Notes: generated by a model not told the origin, from the letters alone. A DNA stretch of 64,000 nucleotides from Thalassia testudinum (GCA_037157565.1 JAZHRO010000054.1:14181501-14245500), one strand, 5' to 3'. Shown: positions 37,551 through 49,331, numbered from the stretch's first letter. Translations and numbers: made by a program.

Positions 37551-38235
37551 TGTTGAACGTGCGAGTTGCTACGCTAACGAGTTTGGTTTTAAAAACCTGT
37601 TGTCGTAGTGTGAAAGCGAAGAACTCGTGTCCAACAAATAAAATTTATACCGGAATAGAAAATCCCAGGTCGAACACAGGGAGGCGGACGTTTGCTTTAA
37701 AAACACGCATTTATTTTATTTGTCACGAAGTAAATTAATTGACTATAAACTTTCTATCTATTTACTCTAAATAGAAGAGAAAGAGAGAGAGAGTAATACA
37801 AACAAAAATCAAAAGAGATATAGAATGCATATGGAATTCATTATCGAAAGGATTGTTCATTACACTAAATATTACGACTAGAAAGCGGGAAAATGATGAC
37901 ACTAGAAAGCAGTAAATCTACTCTAGAAAACAGTAAATCTATTCTAGAAAGCAGTAAAAAGAATGGGGAGAGAGATATCCTCCTCGACGATCGCTTTGAG
38001 GATGAGCCGGATAGGACGACACCTGGATGAAGGACGAAGCAGGATGAAGGAGGACGAAGCGGGAAGAATGGGAACGGGGCAGCACGTCGTCGTCGTCGCG
38101 GGATCTGCTTCCGAAAGGGGGACGAAAAATTGACTTTATCTCGCGAGAAGCATCCTGGGTGTGGGACAAGCTTCTCTTGAGCTTTGGAGAGGGAGAAGAG
38201 AAGGAAGGGATGAGAATTTCGTGTGGAGGGGGTCT

Positions 38236-38245
38236 CCTTTTATAG
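38236..38245 (-). promoter_or_regulatory. TATA box of LTR1b
   Basis: CTATAAAAGG on the minus strand, conserved with LTR1a at 542-551. Confidence 0.6.
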
Positions 38246-38594
38246 TTGCAAGGAATGAGGGCAAATTGGTCTTTTAAATCTCAAAACATTAAATAAGGGG
38301 TCGTTAGTGACGGATAAAACCGTCGCTAAAGCCCCATCGTGGGTGACGTGTGGCGAAGCGCGCGTGCTCGCTCGCCTGCTCACGCGCGTAACGCGTGCTC
38401 CACATCCAGCTAATCTCAGCCGTCCGATTGTGAGATCGGACAGCTTATCTCGCGCCTCCACCCTCTCCTCAGCGCGCCTGCCCGCGTGCAATCCCACGTG
38501 AGGCGCGGCGTGCAATAGCCACTATCGAGTGCCTGCAGCCGCTCAATCGTGATCGACCGGTCGCGGAGCCTGCTCACCCGCGCCTCAAATGCCA

Positions 38595-38665
38595 CTCGTT
38601 GTGATTCGAACCCGCGCCGCCCGCTCGCGATAAGCGCTCGACCAACGCGCTACAAGCGCGTTTGT
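38595..38665 (-). other. tRNA-derived segment with A and B boxes inside LTR1b
   Basis: Minus strand: TAGCGCGTTGG (38652-38642) resembles a pol III A box, and GGGTTCGAATCAC (38613-38601) is a near-perfect B box/T-loop about 30 bp downstream. GCGC-GTTGGTCGA-GCGC would form a D-arm. The acceptor and anticodon stems do not form a proper tRNA, so this is a degenerate tRNA or a SINE head rather than a functional tRNA gene. Confidence 0.4.
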
Positions 38666-40496
38666 GTCGCGCTTTGAATTTTGTGTGAGCGTTGATAGCC
38701 ATTAGATGTGCATCCAACAGTAGAGAATCGTCGAAGAGGAGAGGGCGCAGCGGGTGTAGCGACCAATTGGGTGGCTGAGATGGCACCACGTGGCGCCATC
38801 CTGGCAATCTACCTTCTGGATGATGTAGATGGTGGCACGGTTGTCGGATTGAGTTATTTTCATGCCGTTAGGCTGCGATTGTCGATCCAAATCCATCCGT
38901 GTGGTCGGATTTCTCATTTGAAGTGCGGATTCACACCATCTTGGCCCTTGATCTTCTAGGGTTCCTCGATCTTTATTTGATGCTACAGGTGTCTGATTAG
39001 GGCGATCTTGGAGTTGTCAAACTCCAATCGTTGCCCTGATCACATCAGTACGATTGGATCTTCAATCCGAGACCCCGATAAAAAATTTGCCCTGTCCATG
39101 AACATAAAAGGAGATAATTAACCTCCATTTTATTCAAACTAATCTAAATGCAAGATGATGCATGTTATGCAATATTTATAGTATGTAACGCAATCCTATG
39201 CTTAAGAACATGCATAAATAGACATCTTAAGTAGTGTAAACATGTTTACATCATACCCCCATGCCTATCTTTTGCTAGTCCCTAGCAAAAACTATATGCT
39301 ATTTATAAAAGAATCATGTTAGATTATTTGGGCATGAGTTATTTGTAATCACTAAGAAATATCTACTTAGGATCTGAACTTTCAAAGACACAACAGTGCC
39401 CGAGTATCTGCCAAAATGCAGACTGCCTCAAGCCCTCGCCTTATTCAAAGAAAATTTTCTTTTTCTCTTTTTCTTCTTTTCTAATCTTTTTGGATTTTCG
39501 AGTTTTAGGGTTTAAAAGTGGTTTTCTACGGCCATTCAACTCACCCAAGATTTAGTGAGAACCCTAAGTTCTAAGCATGTTATTGTGAATGTGATAGACT
39601 CGTTGACCGGCAGTTAAAATGGATTTCGGATTTCTACGCCTCTAGGTGACCTAAAAAAAAAGAATTCTGCCTAAAGGTGTATCTTTACAACCGGTAGCTT
39701 TCTCCCTACTTTTATTTTTTTACGGGTTAAACACAAGGGTGAATCCAGTGTATATCTCCCCGATTTATTCTACTTCTCCGCTTCTTCCTAAGTGTTTTGG
39801 GAATTTTTAATGCATTTATTGAGCTGGGTTCTGTACAACCGGTCGATGGGCTGTTACCACCGACAACTTACCAGCCATACTCGTGCGGCGAAGTGTGGCT
39901 TATTTCTTTTTTTCTTTTTTTTCTTTTCTCTATTTTTTTTCTTTCTCTTTTTAAGTAGGTGGCTTCCCTTGTCTAAGATTTACCTAAAGGTAGCAAAAAG
40001 AGAAAGATCCAGTGACTGGGCTCTGGACAACCTACCTATGGGCTGTTACCCACGATAACTTGCCAGCCATATCACCCTAGAAGGTTCATTAGCTACCCAG
40101 TTTCTGTTAAAATCGTCGAACAACGAGTCAGTGACAAGATAGTATGTAGATGCCAGAAACTCAAAATTCCCTCAAATCAGAGGGCGAGTTGATAAGTCGT
40201 GTACTTATCACCCAAACTTATTTACTCTAATTAAAATAGAATTCAGGTTGACGAGGACTCGAAAAACAAATCGATATTTTAATGGATACATGGGCTGATT
40301 AAGTCCAAATACCTGAATGGTCTTTGTGTTCAGATCATAATGTAATATTTCCTAAGATTGAAAACTTTCTTAGACCCAAGTTCTCTTTCCTAATTCCATT
40401 TTTTTAATAAAAGAAAAAATAAAATAAATTTGCGGAGCTGACGAATAAATTCAGAGATGAATATCCACCCCCCCATGCCTATCTAATGCAATGTCC

Positions 40497-41513
40497 TCAT
40501 TGTATTAAAAAGACATAAAATATAGTGGAATAGAGTAGAAAGCACCTGAATTGCGTGAATGTCAGGTCCTCTCCGAGATAAAAACTAAAAAGAACTGTAT
40601 ATGTGCTGAATTTAGTGCCTCCAGCTAGGCACAGTATGCAAAGAAGAGAAATAAAGAATTCACAGGTGCAGGTCAGAATCAGAATAAACATAAGAAACTT
40701 CTGACATGTTAACAAATGTCCACAGATGTGGACCAGATTGTGGTGCAGACCCATATCCCATAATCGAGAATATCTCAGGTTTTGGATAAAAATTACCGAA
40801 AACCTAAAATCAATATGCAAGCGGGGTCGGGCCTGCGATTTATGAGGATGCAACAAAAGACCAAATAGTCGAGTTACAGAGAATTCAAGCTCAAAAGGAT
40901 AATCATTGAATGTATGCTTAGGTTGGACATCCTCAGAACATATGTTGTAACAGTCCTGGTTTGATGGTTTCAGATGAATTGGAACCCTTAGACTTAATCT
41001 TTTATTTCCTCCAAAGTTAGCTTCCCAAATAAGAACTTCCCAACACCTATCCTCCTCATTCAGAATGTCAAATTCCAGGACCTCTTGCATATTAATCACC
41101 CCATCTGAAATTTCCAAGTCTAAACGATGTGGCTGAATCAGAATTGACTTGGGTCTAATTATCTCAGAAACAGAATCGTTGATAAGCTCAGTGGGGTGTA
41201 ACTGACAATCAGGGCATTTGATTGAATCCTCGAGAAAATGCGATTCTGGATCCGTAATATGAGCCCTAATAAGATCAGTTTCGTCAATTATTGGGCTATC
41301 AAATGATCTATCATATTCCTTAGGCCCAATCATCTCACAAAAATCATATTCTGTAAACTTGTGTGAGACTTCGCAACTTGAATCTTCACCATCAGAATTA
41401 AAGAAATCAAGATCCGTATTAATGTATGTCTCAAAATCATTTGTCACTTTCTGTTCCAAGGAGACATATGTTTCCTCATACCCTGGCTCAAGGATCTTAG
41501 GTAAAGAAATCAT
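40497..41513 (-). CDS. 338-codon ORF of the non-autonomous LTR1 element, unknown function
   Basis: Longest intact open frame in the TE nest, on the coding strand of its element. The N-terminal two thirds are acidic and hydrophilic. One pair of cysteines (CPDC near residue 99) is present, but no zinc knuckle. The C-terminal third is hydrophobic and Phe/Leu-rich, and probably continues past the true end of any ancestral product. I recognise no protease, RT or integrase motif. It follows the ORFs at 41624-41917 and 41928-42251 in the same direction. It could be a remnant of a gag-like or accessory frame. Function is not assigned. Confidence 0.4.
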   Translation of the reverse strand: MISLPKILEPGYEETYVSLEQKVTNDFETYINTDLDFFNSDGEDSSCEVSHKFTEYDFCEMIGPKEYDRSFDSPIIDETDLIRAHITDPESHFLEDSIKCPDCQLHPTELINDSVSEIIRPKSILIQPHRLDLEISDGVINMQEVLEFDILNEEDRCWEVLIWEANFGGNKRLSLRVPIHLKPSNQDCYNICSEDVQPKHTFNDYPFELEFSVTRLFGLLLHPHKSQARPRLHIDFRFSVIFIQNLRYSRLWDMGLHHNLVHICGHLLTCQKFLMFILILTCTCEFFISLLCILCLAGGTKFSTYTVLFSFYLGEDLTFTQFRCFLLYSTIFYVFLIQ

Positions 41514-41623
41514 ATCATCCTTAATTGGTTGCTCTAATTCAATTTGCTCAGCCTCGTAACACGTGTCCCCCCAACAGGTGCCTGAGCGGGTTCTGAAATT
41601 GGCTCTCCTGAAGAGGGTTCATC

Positions 41624-41917
41624 CTAGGAATCATCCCACGATTGAATCAAAGCAACCACAAATCTCATCCTCAATTTCGCTAACTTCCTAAATAGAAACT
41701 CACCTGGGTTCTTATCCTTAACATCCTGGAGCGAATCCAACAAATACTTATTCAAATCATCAATCATCTGAATCAAGGGCACCAATCTTTCAATGCAAGG
41801 TGTTGGCTGAACTTCTAAAGTTTGTATGATATTCCTCAAGTTAGCCAGAACCTTATCTTGAAGTTGGTTACCCTGAACTAAATGAGTTGGTTCAGGGTTG
41901 GGCAGGTTTGGGATCAA
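41624..41917 (-). CDS. 97-codon gag-like ORF of the LTR1 element
   Basis: Predicted helical and Leu-rich (LANLRNIIQTLEVQPTPCIE, LVPLIQMIDDLNKYLLDSL). It starts a few bases after the upstream frame ends (41928), but in a different frame, so one small indel probably split a longer product. Unknown function; position and direction fit a gag-derived product. Confidence 0.4.
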   Translation of the reverse strand: MIPNLPNPEPTHLVQGNQLQDKVLANLRNIIQTLEVQPTPCIERLVPLIQMIDDLNKYLLDSLQDVKDKNPGEFLFRKLAKLRMRFVVALIQSWDDS

Positions 41918-41927
41918 TGCAGGGGAA

Positions 41928-42251
41928 TTAACGAATTGATTTGTTATACCCTTCCTGATAATAGGTCATTTCAGATTGTTCAAAAGGTGGTGATGACCTA
42001 AAGGCAGTGTAATCAGAGGATGGGTAAAGATTAGTGTATCCTTCTTGATTGTAGATCGTATTAGGTTCATGAAAAGTTGACGATCTATAATCGATGTGGC
42101 TCTGAGAAGGATAAAAATCACAATCATAGTGTTCAGGGTTAGACCCTACACATGGAGGTCCGGAACTGTATCCCCAATCCGAGTTATCCCAACTAACTGA
42201 TGGTTGATTACAGTACGAGTCGGGATAATCGTCATGTTGAGGATAATTCAA
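41928..42251 (-). CDS. 107-codon Tyr/Ser/Pro-rich ORF of the LTR1 element
   Basis: Rich in Tyr, Asp, Ser and Pro with repeated YYQEGY/YNQEGY-like words (near residues 68 and 98). No known domain seen. It lies directly downstream of the truncated 5' LTR, so its own start is probably missing. Likely the C-terminal linker of a gag-like protein. Confidence 0.35.
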   Translation of the reverse strand: MNYPQHDDYPDSYCNQPSVSWDNSDWGYSSGPPCVGSNPEHYDCDFYPSQSHIDYRSSTFHEPNTIYNQEGYTNLYPSSDYTAFRSSPPFEQSEMTYYQEGYNKSIR

Positions 42252-42289
42252 AATAGGAGGGAAAGAGCAGGAATGCGTGTAAGGCGCAT

Positions 42290-42733
42290 TCCGAATGATG
42301 TAGATGGTGCCACGGTTGTCGGATTGAGTCGATTTTCACGTTGTTAGGCTGCGATCGTCGATCCGAATCCATCAGTGAGGTCAGATAGATTTATCATTTG
42401 AAGTGCAAATTCACACCATCTTGGCCCTTGATCTTCTAGGGTTCCTCGGTCTTTATCTGATGCTACAGGTGTCTGATTAAGGCGATCTTGGAGTCGTTAA
42501 ACTCCAATCGTCGCCCTGATCACATTAGTATGGCTGAATTTTCTATCCGAGGCCCCGACAAAAAAATTGCCCTGTCCATGAACATAAAAAGAGACAATTA
42601 ACCTCCATTTTATTCAAACTAATCTAAATGCAAGATGATACATGTTATGCAATATTTATAGTATGCAATGCAATTCTACGCTTAAGAACATACATAAATA
42701 GACATCTTAAGTAGTGTAAATATGTTTACATCA
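42290..42733 (-). repeat. Truncated 5' LTR of the LTR1 element
   Basis: About 440 bp that match 38815-39253 and 783-1217. It starts TGATGTAAAC at 42733 (minus). Similarity stops at about 42290, where internal ORF sequence begins without a visible primer-binding site, indicating a deletion from mid-LTR into the internal region. Confidence 0.85.
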
Positions 42734-43060
42734 GTTACCCTTACACATTAGGACACAAGTGATCTACCTCCTTGCCACCATGAAGATGACGATTAGGGGG
42801 TCTACCTGAGGACCTACATATCAGCCAAGTTCTCATCAAAGAAAGACAAGACCAATTTTTGTTAGGAATCAATCACCAGAGCCCTTGAGTGCTTATAAGT
42901 AGGCATTGCCCACCTTTCACTGTAGTGGGCTAGCTACCAATCAAGGTAGCATAGGCTGATCTCCATGGACATCGATTGGGCTATCTTGCTTTGGGCTTAG
43001 GTCTTCATTGGATCAATGGGCCCGTCATGCTTAAACGGGCTTGTTGTTTTTGGTTTAACT
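42734..43060 (-). pseudogene. Tat/Ogre gypsy fragment, gag-protease junction
   Basis: The minus-strand translation contains LSFFDENLADM, resembling the FSDEDL-type motif just before the protease of Tat-type gypsy elements. It connects with 37317-37550 once the LTR1 element is removed. The right boundary with the copia gag is near 43060 and is not precisely visible. Confidence 0.5.
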
Positions 43061-43534
43061 TTTCCTCCCTCATCAAATCCTAAGGAGTCCAAAGTGAAGG
43101 TAGTGATGATATTGTTTTATTAACTAGAAAATGTAAAAAGCTTCTTAGGAACAATAATACTTGGAAAAAGTTAAGGAGGAAGTTAAGGGGGAACACTTAA
43201 TTTGCTATAATTGCAAGAAGAAGAGTCACATTTGTAAAGATTGCCCTCTATTGAAGAAGGAACCCAATAAACGAAGGACTAAGAAGATCAATAAGAAGTA
43301 TTTAATGATAGACACCAATAAGAAAGCATTGCAAGTTACACGAGATGTCTTAGACTTGAGCTCAAGGGAAGAATCGGAAGAAGAATCATTAAGAGAAGCA
43401 CTTCTCGCCCTCATGACTCTTGAGGTTAAGGTAAATAATTTATCTTATGATGAATTATTATATGCTTTTTTGTGAGATGTATGATTTAGCGAAATAACTA
43501 AAGTCCAAAAAGAAAGCATAAAAACAGAATTAGA
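43061..43534 (+). pseudogene. SIRE-type copia gag fragment with zinc knuckle
   Basis: The open frame 43161-43475 encodes a Lys-rich stretch and CYNCKKKSHICKDC, a CX2CX4HX4C zinc knuckle. An acidic Ser-rich segment and ALMTLEVKVNNLSYDELLYA follow, as in plant SIRE/Maximus gag proteins. A stop at 43473 and frame changes upstream show decay. The frame resumes after the copia solo LTR at 47529 (TSD TTAGA). Confidence 0.75.
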
Positions 43535-46500
43535 TGTTGATGCTAACACACCATAATCATTAATTTCGATGATAACAAAACATTTGTTATTTAACAATTG
43601 CATTTGGAGTTTAAGGTTTCAGGTTAAATGCAATTGGAAGAAGCTTGATGGAGGTTCAAGCTCAAGCTCCATGGAAGCATGAAAGAGCTTGAAGGAGAAA
43701 AGCATCAAGAAGCATGGATGAAGGCTTAAGGCTTGAAGAAATAAACAATATGATAGATTCTTGTTATTGTAATATATGTAATTCATTTTGTTCCTTTTCA
43801 TTTCCTAGATACTTGTAAAAAGCCCTAAAATAGGGTTATTAACCTTCGCTACCCATTAGAGAACCTAAAAATCTAAACCCAACACTTAATGACTTCAAAA
43901 CAACCCAACATAGGTGTAAGGCGCCATCTAATAATCCTATGCGTCAACTGGTTCCTCGGTAACCAGTTGTCTGATGAGGCGACTTGCCAACCAACTCCTA
44001 TGTAAGGCACCCACTAGTTGCTAACCTATGTCACAAACGTTGGTTGTTTCAACGTTCAAATACCTTGGAACTTGACCCTAATTAATTCCCTAATCAATTG
44101 GCTAATTATCTTAGGACTTCTCTAACTAGCTAACCTACCTTCAACCAAGGATCATCCAATTCAATAGTAAGAAGTCGCTTGATTCTGCACACTGGTTGAC
44201 CTTTAAACTGTTCCAGGGATTCAGAATTTAGAGGCCCTTACTAACCAGATGACTAAGAGTTGACCTGCTTGTATAATTTAGTTGATCGTTGTTGGAGCAC
44301 GAAGATCGTCTTTTAGAAATATGCGTCGTAGTATAGGACAAAAATCGCGATAACACTTAAATTTATAAAACTCAAAATCAAGAAATTGGAGTCCAAGGTC
44401 GTTCTTAGGGAGTAAATATGGAATGCACGCACTAATCGTAATTATAAATAATGAGCACAATAATGAATCACAATTGAAGATATTCAATGAATAATCAACT
44501 CAAATAATATATGCAATAATAATCTATAGTATCTCAAGTAATCAGTGGGATAAAAAGAAGAATAAAAGCTCTAAAATTGGTAATTTAGATAACCAATTAA
44601 CTCCTTCAAATTAAGCATATATCTCACATCTCACATTTCCCAACAGTGTCCTCAACCACTTACTCTCAAATTCCACATCAATGTTTCCACAGTAGCCAAA
44701 GTTAATGCCCAGCACAAGCACAGGGCCAAATATCCTCACAACACAAGGCACAAGGGCCAAACGACTTAAGTCGCCAAGGCTTAAGCACAAAGCACCAGCA
44801 CCTCAACCCAAGCACAAAGCCAATGCCTCAGAGATGCTAAGTATGAAACATATAGGCATGCACCTCGAGGATGCACAGTGCAAAACCCTCCCCTATCCCC
44901 CTCATAATTTCTCTCTTATCGTTCTAATCGGGTATACGGGCATGCACAGTAACTGGGTAATCAGGTCGTGAATAGGGTCCAGGTCCACTAATGTGTGTGG
45001 TGGGTGAGGAGTGAGCAGGTTATGTGAGTGAGCTGTGAGGGACCTCACCCCTCCGTGTCGATGAGTGAGCTGTGTCGAATTGCTGCTATAGGTGGATGCG
45101 TGGTGTGAGTCCGTAGCTCTAGGAAGGGATAGCAAATCCTGAGGTGAACAGAGGCGAGTGGACGTGACCGGAGAAGACGACAGGGGCGACGAGCTTCGTT
45201 GAAGTTCCTGAAATCTAGAATATGGCCTCTTGGCCCTGATTAAATGGTTCATAAGTGCCGACGTGATGCATGGAAGGTGACAGCGGTGTTGGCGAGGTGG
45301 TTGGAGGTCTGTGGTGACCGAACGACGTCGGAGGAGATGATGGAGGGATGGGTCGTCTAGTGGGGCTATGGAGTGGGTGAATGGTGAAATTTGTAGAGGG
45401 CTTTTGAAAGTGGAGGTGAGGTGGTGCTAATGGGAGTAAGGACGGGGCTTTTGGTGGTGTGTGGTAGCGTAGTGACCACGCCGGAGGTGTGGCCGGAGAT
45501 GGGGAAGAAGAAGTTGGAGAGGGAGAGATTAAGAGCTAACCTAGAAGCTGAACACCTAAAACTAACCTAGAGATTGAGAGGGAGAGATAGGACTACTTTA
45601 CTGGACGAAAGGGGGAGGAAATCCACGGTGGCTTGCTTCGCTAGCCGTGGACAACGAAGACTTTGATGGGGAAGGATGGCGACAATAGAGGAGATAGGAG
45701 CCCCTGTGATGGTAAGCGAGGAACAGACGAATGTGGTGAAGGCACTAGGCCACCTAATTTGGTTATTGGGTGGTTGGAAGGAGGTCAAGGAGGTCCACCG
45801 GAGTCGTGGTCAGAGCTGGCCGGAGGATGACAGGAAGAGGTGTTTTGGGCCTAGATCGAACTAGTTTTGACCACTGAATGATCTAGAGCTCATTCTCGAG
45901 CTCAATTGGCAAGGAATCACGAATAAGTTTGCGGATTTGGGGATCTTTCAATGTCAAAAATTACGAGCTCTTTTGAGGTCGGTGGTTTAAATCAAGATCT
46001 AAGATATGGGGGAATTGATTCACCACCGTCTGAACATCAATGCCACCAATTTTGGTAGGATTTGGTGGAGAAATCAAGCTGGTTTCCTCCTTTGGAAGTC
46101 GACACCTTTGGGTTGAGTTCTGTTCCCACTGACCATGGCGGCAAGGGCTAATTTATGAAGGGGATGACAAAGTTAGCGATTGAATTGCGAAACTTAGGGG
46201 TTTAAGTGTATGGATAGAGATTTAAGGGACTAAATTGCAAATTAGGTCAAAATGAACTTTGCTTGGACCTAAATTTTAACCTAAATTGGACCCAAGGAAT
46301 TTGATGGTGAAATTGGATTTCAGTTTTGACTACATTTGAATGGACAATTTGCATAGAAACCCAAATTAGGGAAAATCCCGTATGAAACTCTGTCTAAGGT
46401 CAAAATGGGTTCAGATGGTCAAACTAAGGATACCAAACCTCTTAGAATATTTTTCTATGAATTTTAGGAGATTTAGATGAATTTTATCTTGAACAAAACC

Positions 46501-47528
46501 TCTTCAATTCAAGCGGGTTGAAATTAGGGTTTTGTGTTTTGATTCGGTTCTCGAAATGTGTGAATCTCTATTTCTGTCTGTATGAACCCACGTATTGGAC
46601 TTTAATGCTCAATTGACCTTAGATTAAGCCCTGAAAAATCTCATGGCTACTCTTCATTTATGATGTGATGTTAAAACTACAGAATTAACCATTTTTAATG
46701 TTTTCTTCTTAAAACGGTTTTGCGTGGAATTTTGGCTTTCAGGTGATCATTTAGGAACATTTATCTTTGGATTTTCAATAATTTAAGTTAGTTGGCTAAT
46801 GATGGTTTACTATCAATCGCCAGCCATTTGACCATAGAAGACAACCCCTTGCTACCCACACCGATTCAAGGGCGTTGACTAAAGATTCTAGTTGGTTGAC
46901 CGACCCAGTTCAAGCAAGTCGACTTGGTGGCTATTGAGTTGTACTGTATGTTGGATTTGCTTGCTTTTCCAAAAATTTGTTCCAATAGTTATGAGCATTA
47001 ATTGTTCTAACAGGTATATCTTGTACCTAAGCACATCTAGAGTGTTCCCATGAGTTCTATAAATACTTATGAACACTCCCTGGTTTAGACACACAAGAGA
47101 AGAGAAGTGAGAAACACTTGTAAGTTAAATTCTTCCACCTACATCCACTAAGTGAGAGTTCAAAAGATAGGATTTTAGCTCTTACTCTCCAAGCTTTGTA
47201 CTCCTCATTTGAGAGCACTTATATACCGCGCACTAATGCTAATCCACTTTCACATTAAGAGAGTTTCTTTCACTTATAGGAGCTAAGTTTAACTTTATAT
47301 ATGGGCCCTATATGTTGATGTAGTTTTGTTTTTATTTGGATATTCACTTTGCGAATTTTCGTCTCGTGAAAAAGAGCGGTTGTTGAGGTACACTATTATC
47401 ATTTAAAGTAATGTGGTTATACTTGAGATTGGATCGCACTCATTTAAGTGATACGTAATACGTTAGTGATTTAATCGACTTGATCAATCAGAATATTATA
47501 AGTTGGGAAACTTAGGTGGTTGTTTTAC
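43535..47528 (+). mobile_element. Copia solo LTR with TSD TTAGA, carrying LTR2f
   Basis: Starts TGTTGATGCTAACACACC, homologous to the reverse LTR ending at 19807. The right end ...TTAGGTGGTTGTTTTAC is followed by TTAGA (47529-47533), which matches TTAGA at 43530-43534. CTATAAATAC near 47057 is a good TATA box. The gag reading on both sides joins when it is removed. The LTR body is 43535-44289 plus 46816-47528. Confidence 0.82.
44290..46815 (-). mobile_element. LTR2f: reverse solo LTR, TSD ATCGT/ATCGC
   Basis: The reverse reading starts TGATAGTAAACC at 46815 and ends at 44290. Flanks are ATCGT (44285-44289) and ATCGC (46816-46820). It shares the TTTGACC-rich block (46250-46500), the GGCC palindrome region (GGCCTCTTGGCCC near 45224) and a decayed U5 motif near 44391 with the other LTR2 copies. 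It is the most diverged copy in the window. Confidence 0.8.
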
Positions 47529-47812
47529 TTAGATTGAGTTTTTTCCTAAAAAATTTCTACTTGTGAAGAAAAAGAATAAAATTGAGTTAGAAAAGGAAAG
47601 CTTATTAAAGAACCCATTGTTTTTAAAAGGCGATATTGAATTTCTAGAAGATGATGTTAGTGAGTTAAATGAAAAGTCAAAAATACTTATAGAATGACCT
47701 AGCTAGATTGACTAAACAACATTTAAGCTAGATTCACTGGAGGAAAAGATAAACTAGGTAAATTATTGGATATATAGACACAAAGCACCACTCGATTTGG
47801 ATCATGATATAC
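47529..47812 (+). pseudogene. SIRE-type copia gag fragment, continued
   Basis: The translation shows a Lys/Glu coiled-coil-like stretch (LLVKKKNKIELEKE) and then a KLGKLLDI-like segment, corresponding to the GKxxLDKLLG part of SIRE gag. Stops are frequent. It ends at the LTR3d target site (TATAC). Confidence 0.65.
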
Positions 47813-49331
47813 TGTAACGCCCCGATTCCCGAGTCCCTACGAGACACGAGAACCAGACCGACTCGACTGATCCCAAGACCCAGTCGTCCAACGAGGAAGT
47901 AACCAAAAGAACAGTAAAATAAATCACATTCAGCATGAATATAACAACAGTAAGGAAATACAGCAGTAAGGAAAGAAGCCACTACAGTATATACCACCAC
48001 GACAGTAGAACAACATTCATAACATAATATGAACTGCAGGTAAAGAAAAGTACAGCGGTAACAAGAACTACTCACTACAGTGGAACCAAAAAGAGGTATA
48101 AGAGAACAGTGGTAACTCTACTGGACCCTACTCGACCCAGCGTCCTCTGCAGCAGCTGACCCTGGCTGCTCAATACCTGGTCCTGAAAGGTAACGAGTGT
48201 AACACGTCAGCAAAACGCTGAGTAGAGTGGCAGCTAAACTAAAGAAACAGTAAAGTGTACAGCAGCTGTTTTAATTTTCTTTCTTCCTTTATTTACGTCT
48301 TTCTATTGTTTCAAAATTTATCTATTTCTCAGATCCTTCACTTGATCTCGAATGTTCCTCGTGGGAACGATCTTGATTGCAGTCTTTTCCGAACAGAAGA
48401 AGTAGCATGTGGTGCTCTCCTGGCCGGGAGAGTCCCCCGTGGTGATCCTACTCTCAGTCAACCATCCCAAGGTCACGGACAGGCGTAACGGTGACTACGG
48501 CACGCGCGATAAACGCACAGGTAGCTAACCCTCACTGGCACGCGATCAGTCGTTTCCGTTAACGGGTGCGCCCAAAGCACAGCACGGAACCAGTACAGGG
48601 TAGAGCCCTCTCAGTAACAGGGGTCCAACCCCTCCACAGTAACCAAACAGGAGCCTTGCCCCTCCACAGTCCGCGCACCCTCGCCTGACTACCCTGGTTT
48701 GCCCAGTGGGCCTAACAAGTCGATGTAGGAGGCTAGCAGAACCCCGGGGCCCGTGGGGTAGCTAGTACCTCCCTACACTAGTAGCTCTCCTCGGTACTAC
48801 ATACACGAGGGCCAGCAAGTCGGTACACAGTGGCCAGTCCTAACCCCGGGTCCCTGGGGCGGCTGGCTCCGCTCTGCACTAAACAGTGGGACAGTCGCTC
48901 TCCTTGCTACTCCGTACTCAAGGGCCAGCTCACTTTCCCAATTCTATTCCATTCACCTTCCAGGAGTTCTACTCCTAATTCCCCGTAGGGTTCCATCTCT
49001 TTTAACTCAGCACATTCAGGTTTCACCTTTCCAGTTTCACGTTCTTACAATCCATGTTCTCAATCACGTTTATTTATTCATAGCAAGCAGCTGTTAATTC
49101 AATTCACAGGCAGCTATTATTTCCTTTCCACATTTTCCAAGACTGCAGTATTCATACATTCCACTAGTTTTCCCATCCTAGGATTCATGCCATATCCTAG
49201 GATCTATCATACAATCTAGTTTTCCAGCCCTAGGATTCATGCAACACCCTAGGATCTACCATTCATTCTAGTTTCTCCTTCCTAGGATTCATGCAATGTC
49301 CTAGGTTCTATTTTGTTACGAACACGTGCCC

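Larger units (their letters stand above)
37551..39253 (-). repeat. 3' LTR of the LTR1 element (LTR1b)
   Basis: Full LTR with TG start at 39253 (minus strand) and end at 37551. The TATA box CTATAAAAGG is at 38236-38245 (minus) and the U5-type motif CCTGTGTTCGACCTGGG at about 37667-37685. Compared with LTR1a, the stretch 38340-38770 is about 300 bp longer and carries a tRNA-like segment. Confidence 0.85.
37551..42733 (-). mobile_element. Non-autonomous LTR1 element, 5.2 kb, TSD GTTAC
   Basis: GTTAC flanks it exactly (37546-37550 and 42734-42738). Reading on the minus strand, its 5' LTR (42733 to about 42290) is cut short after about 440 bp by an internal deletion, while the 3' LTR (39253-37551, TGATGTAAAC...) is full length at 1.7 kb. 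A G-run (minus strand, about 39254-39262) sits directly before the 3' LTR as a polypurine tract. The internal region has three minus-strand open frames of unknown function and no recognisable protease, RT, RNase H or integrase. It therefore looks like a LARD or gag-only element dependent on another element for movement. Confidence 0.85.
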
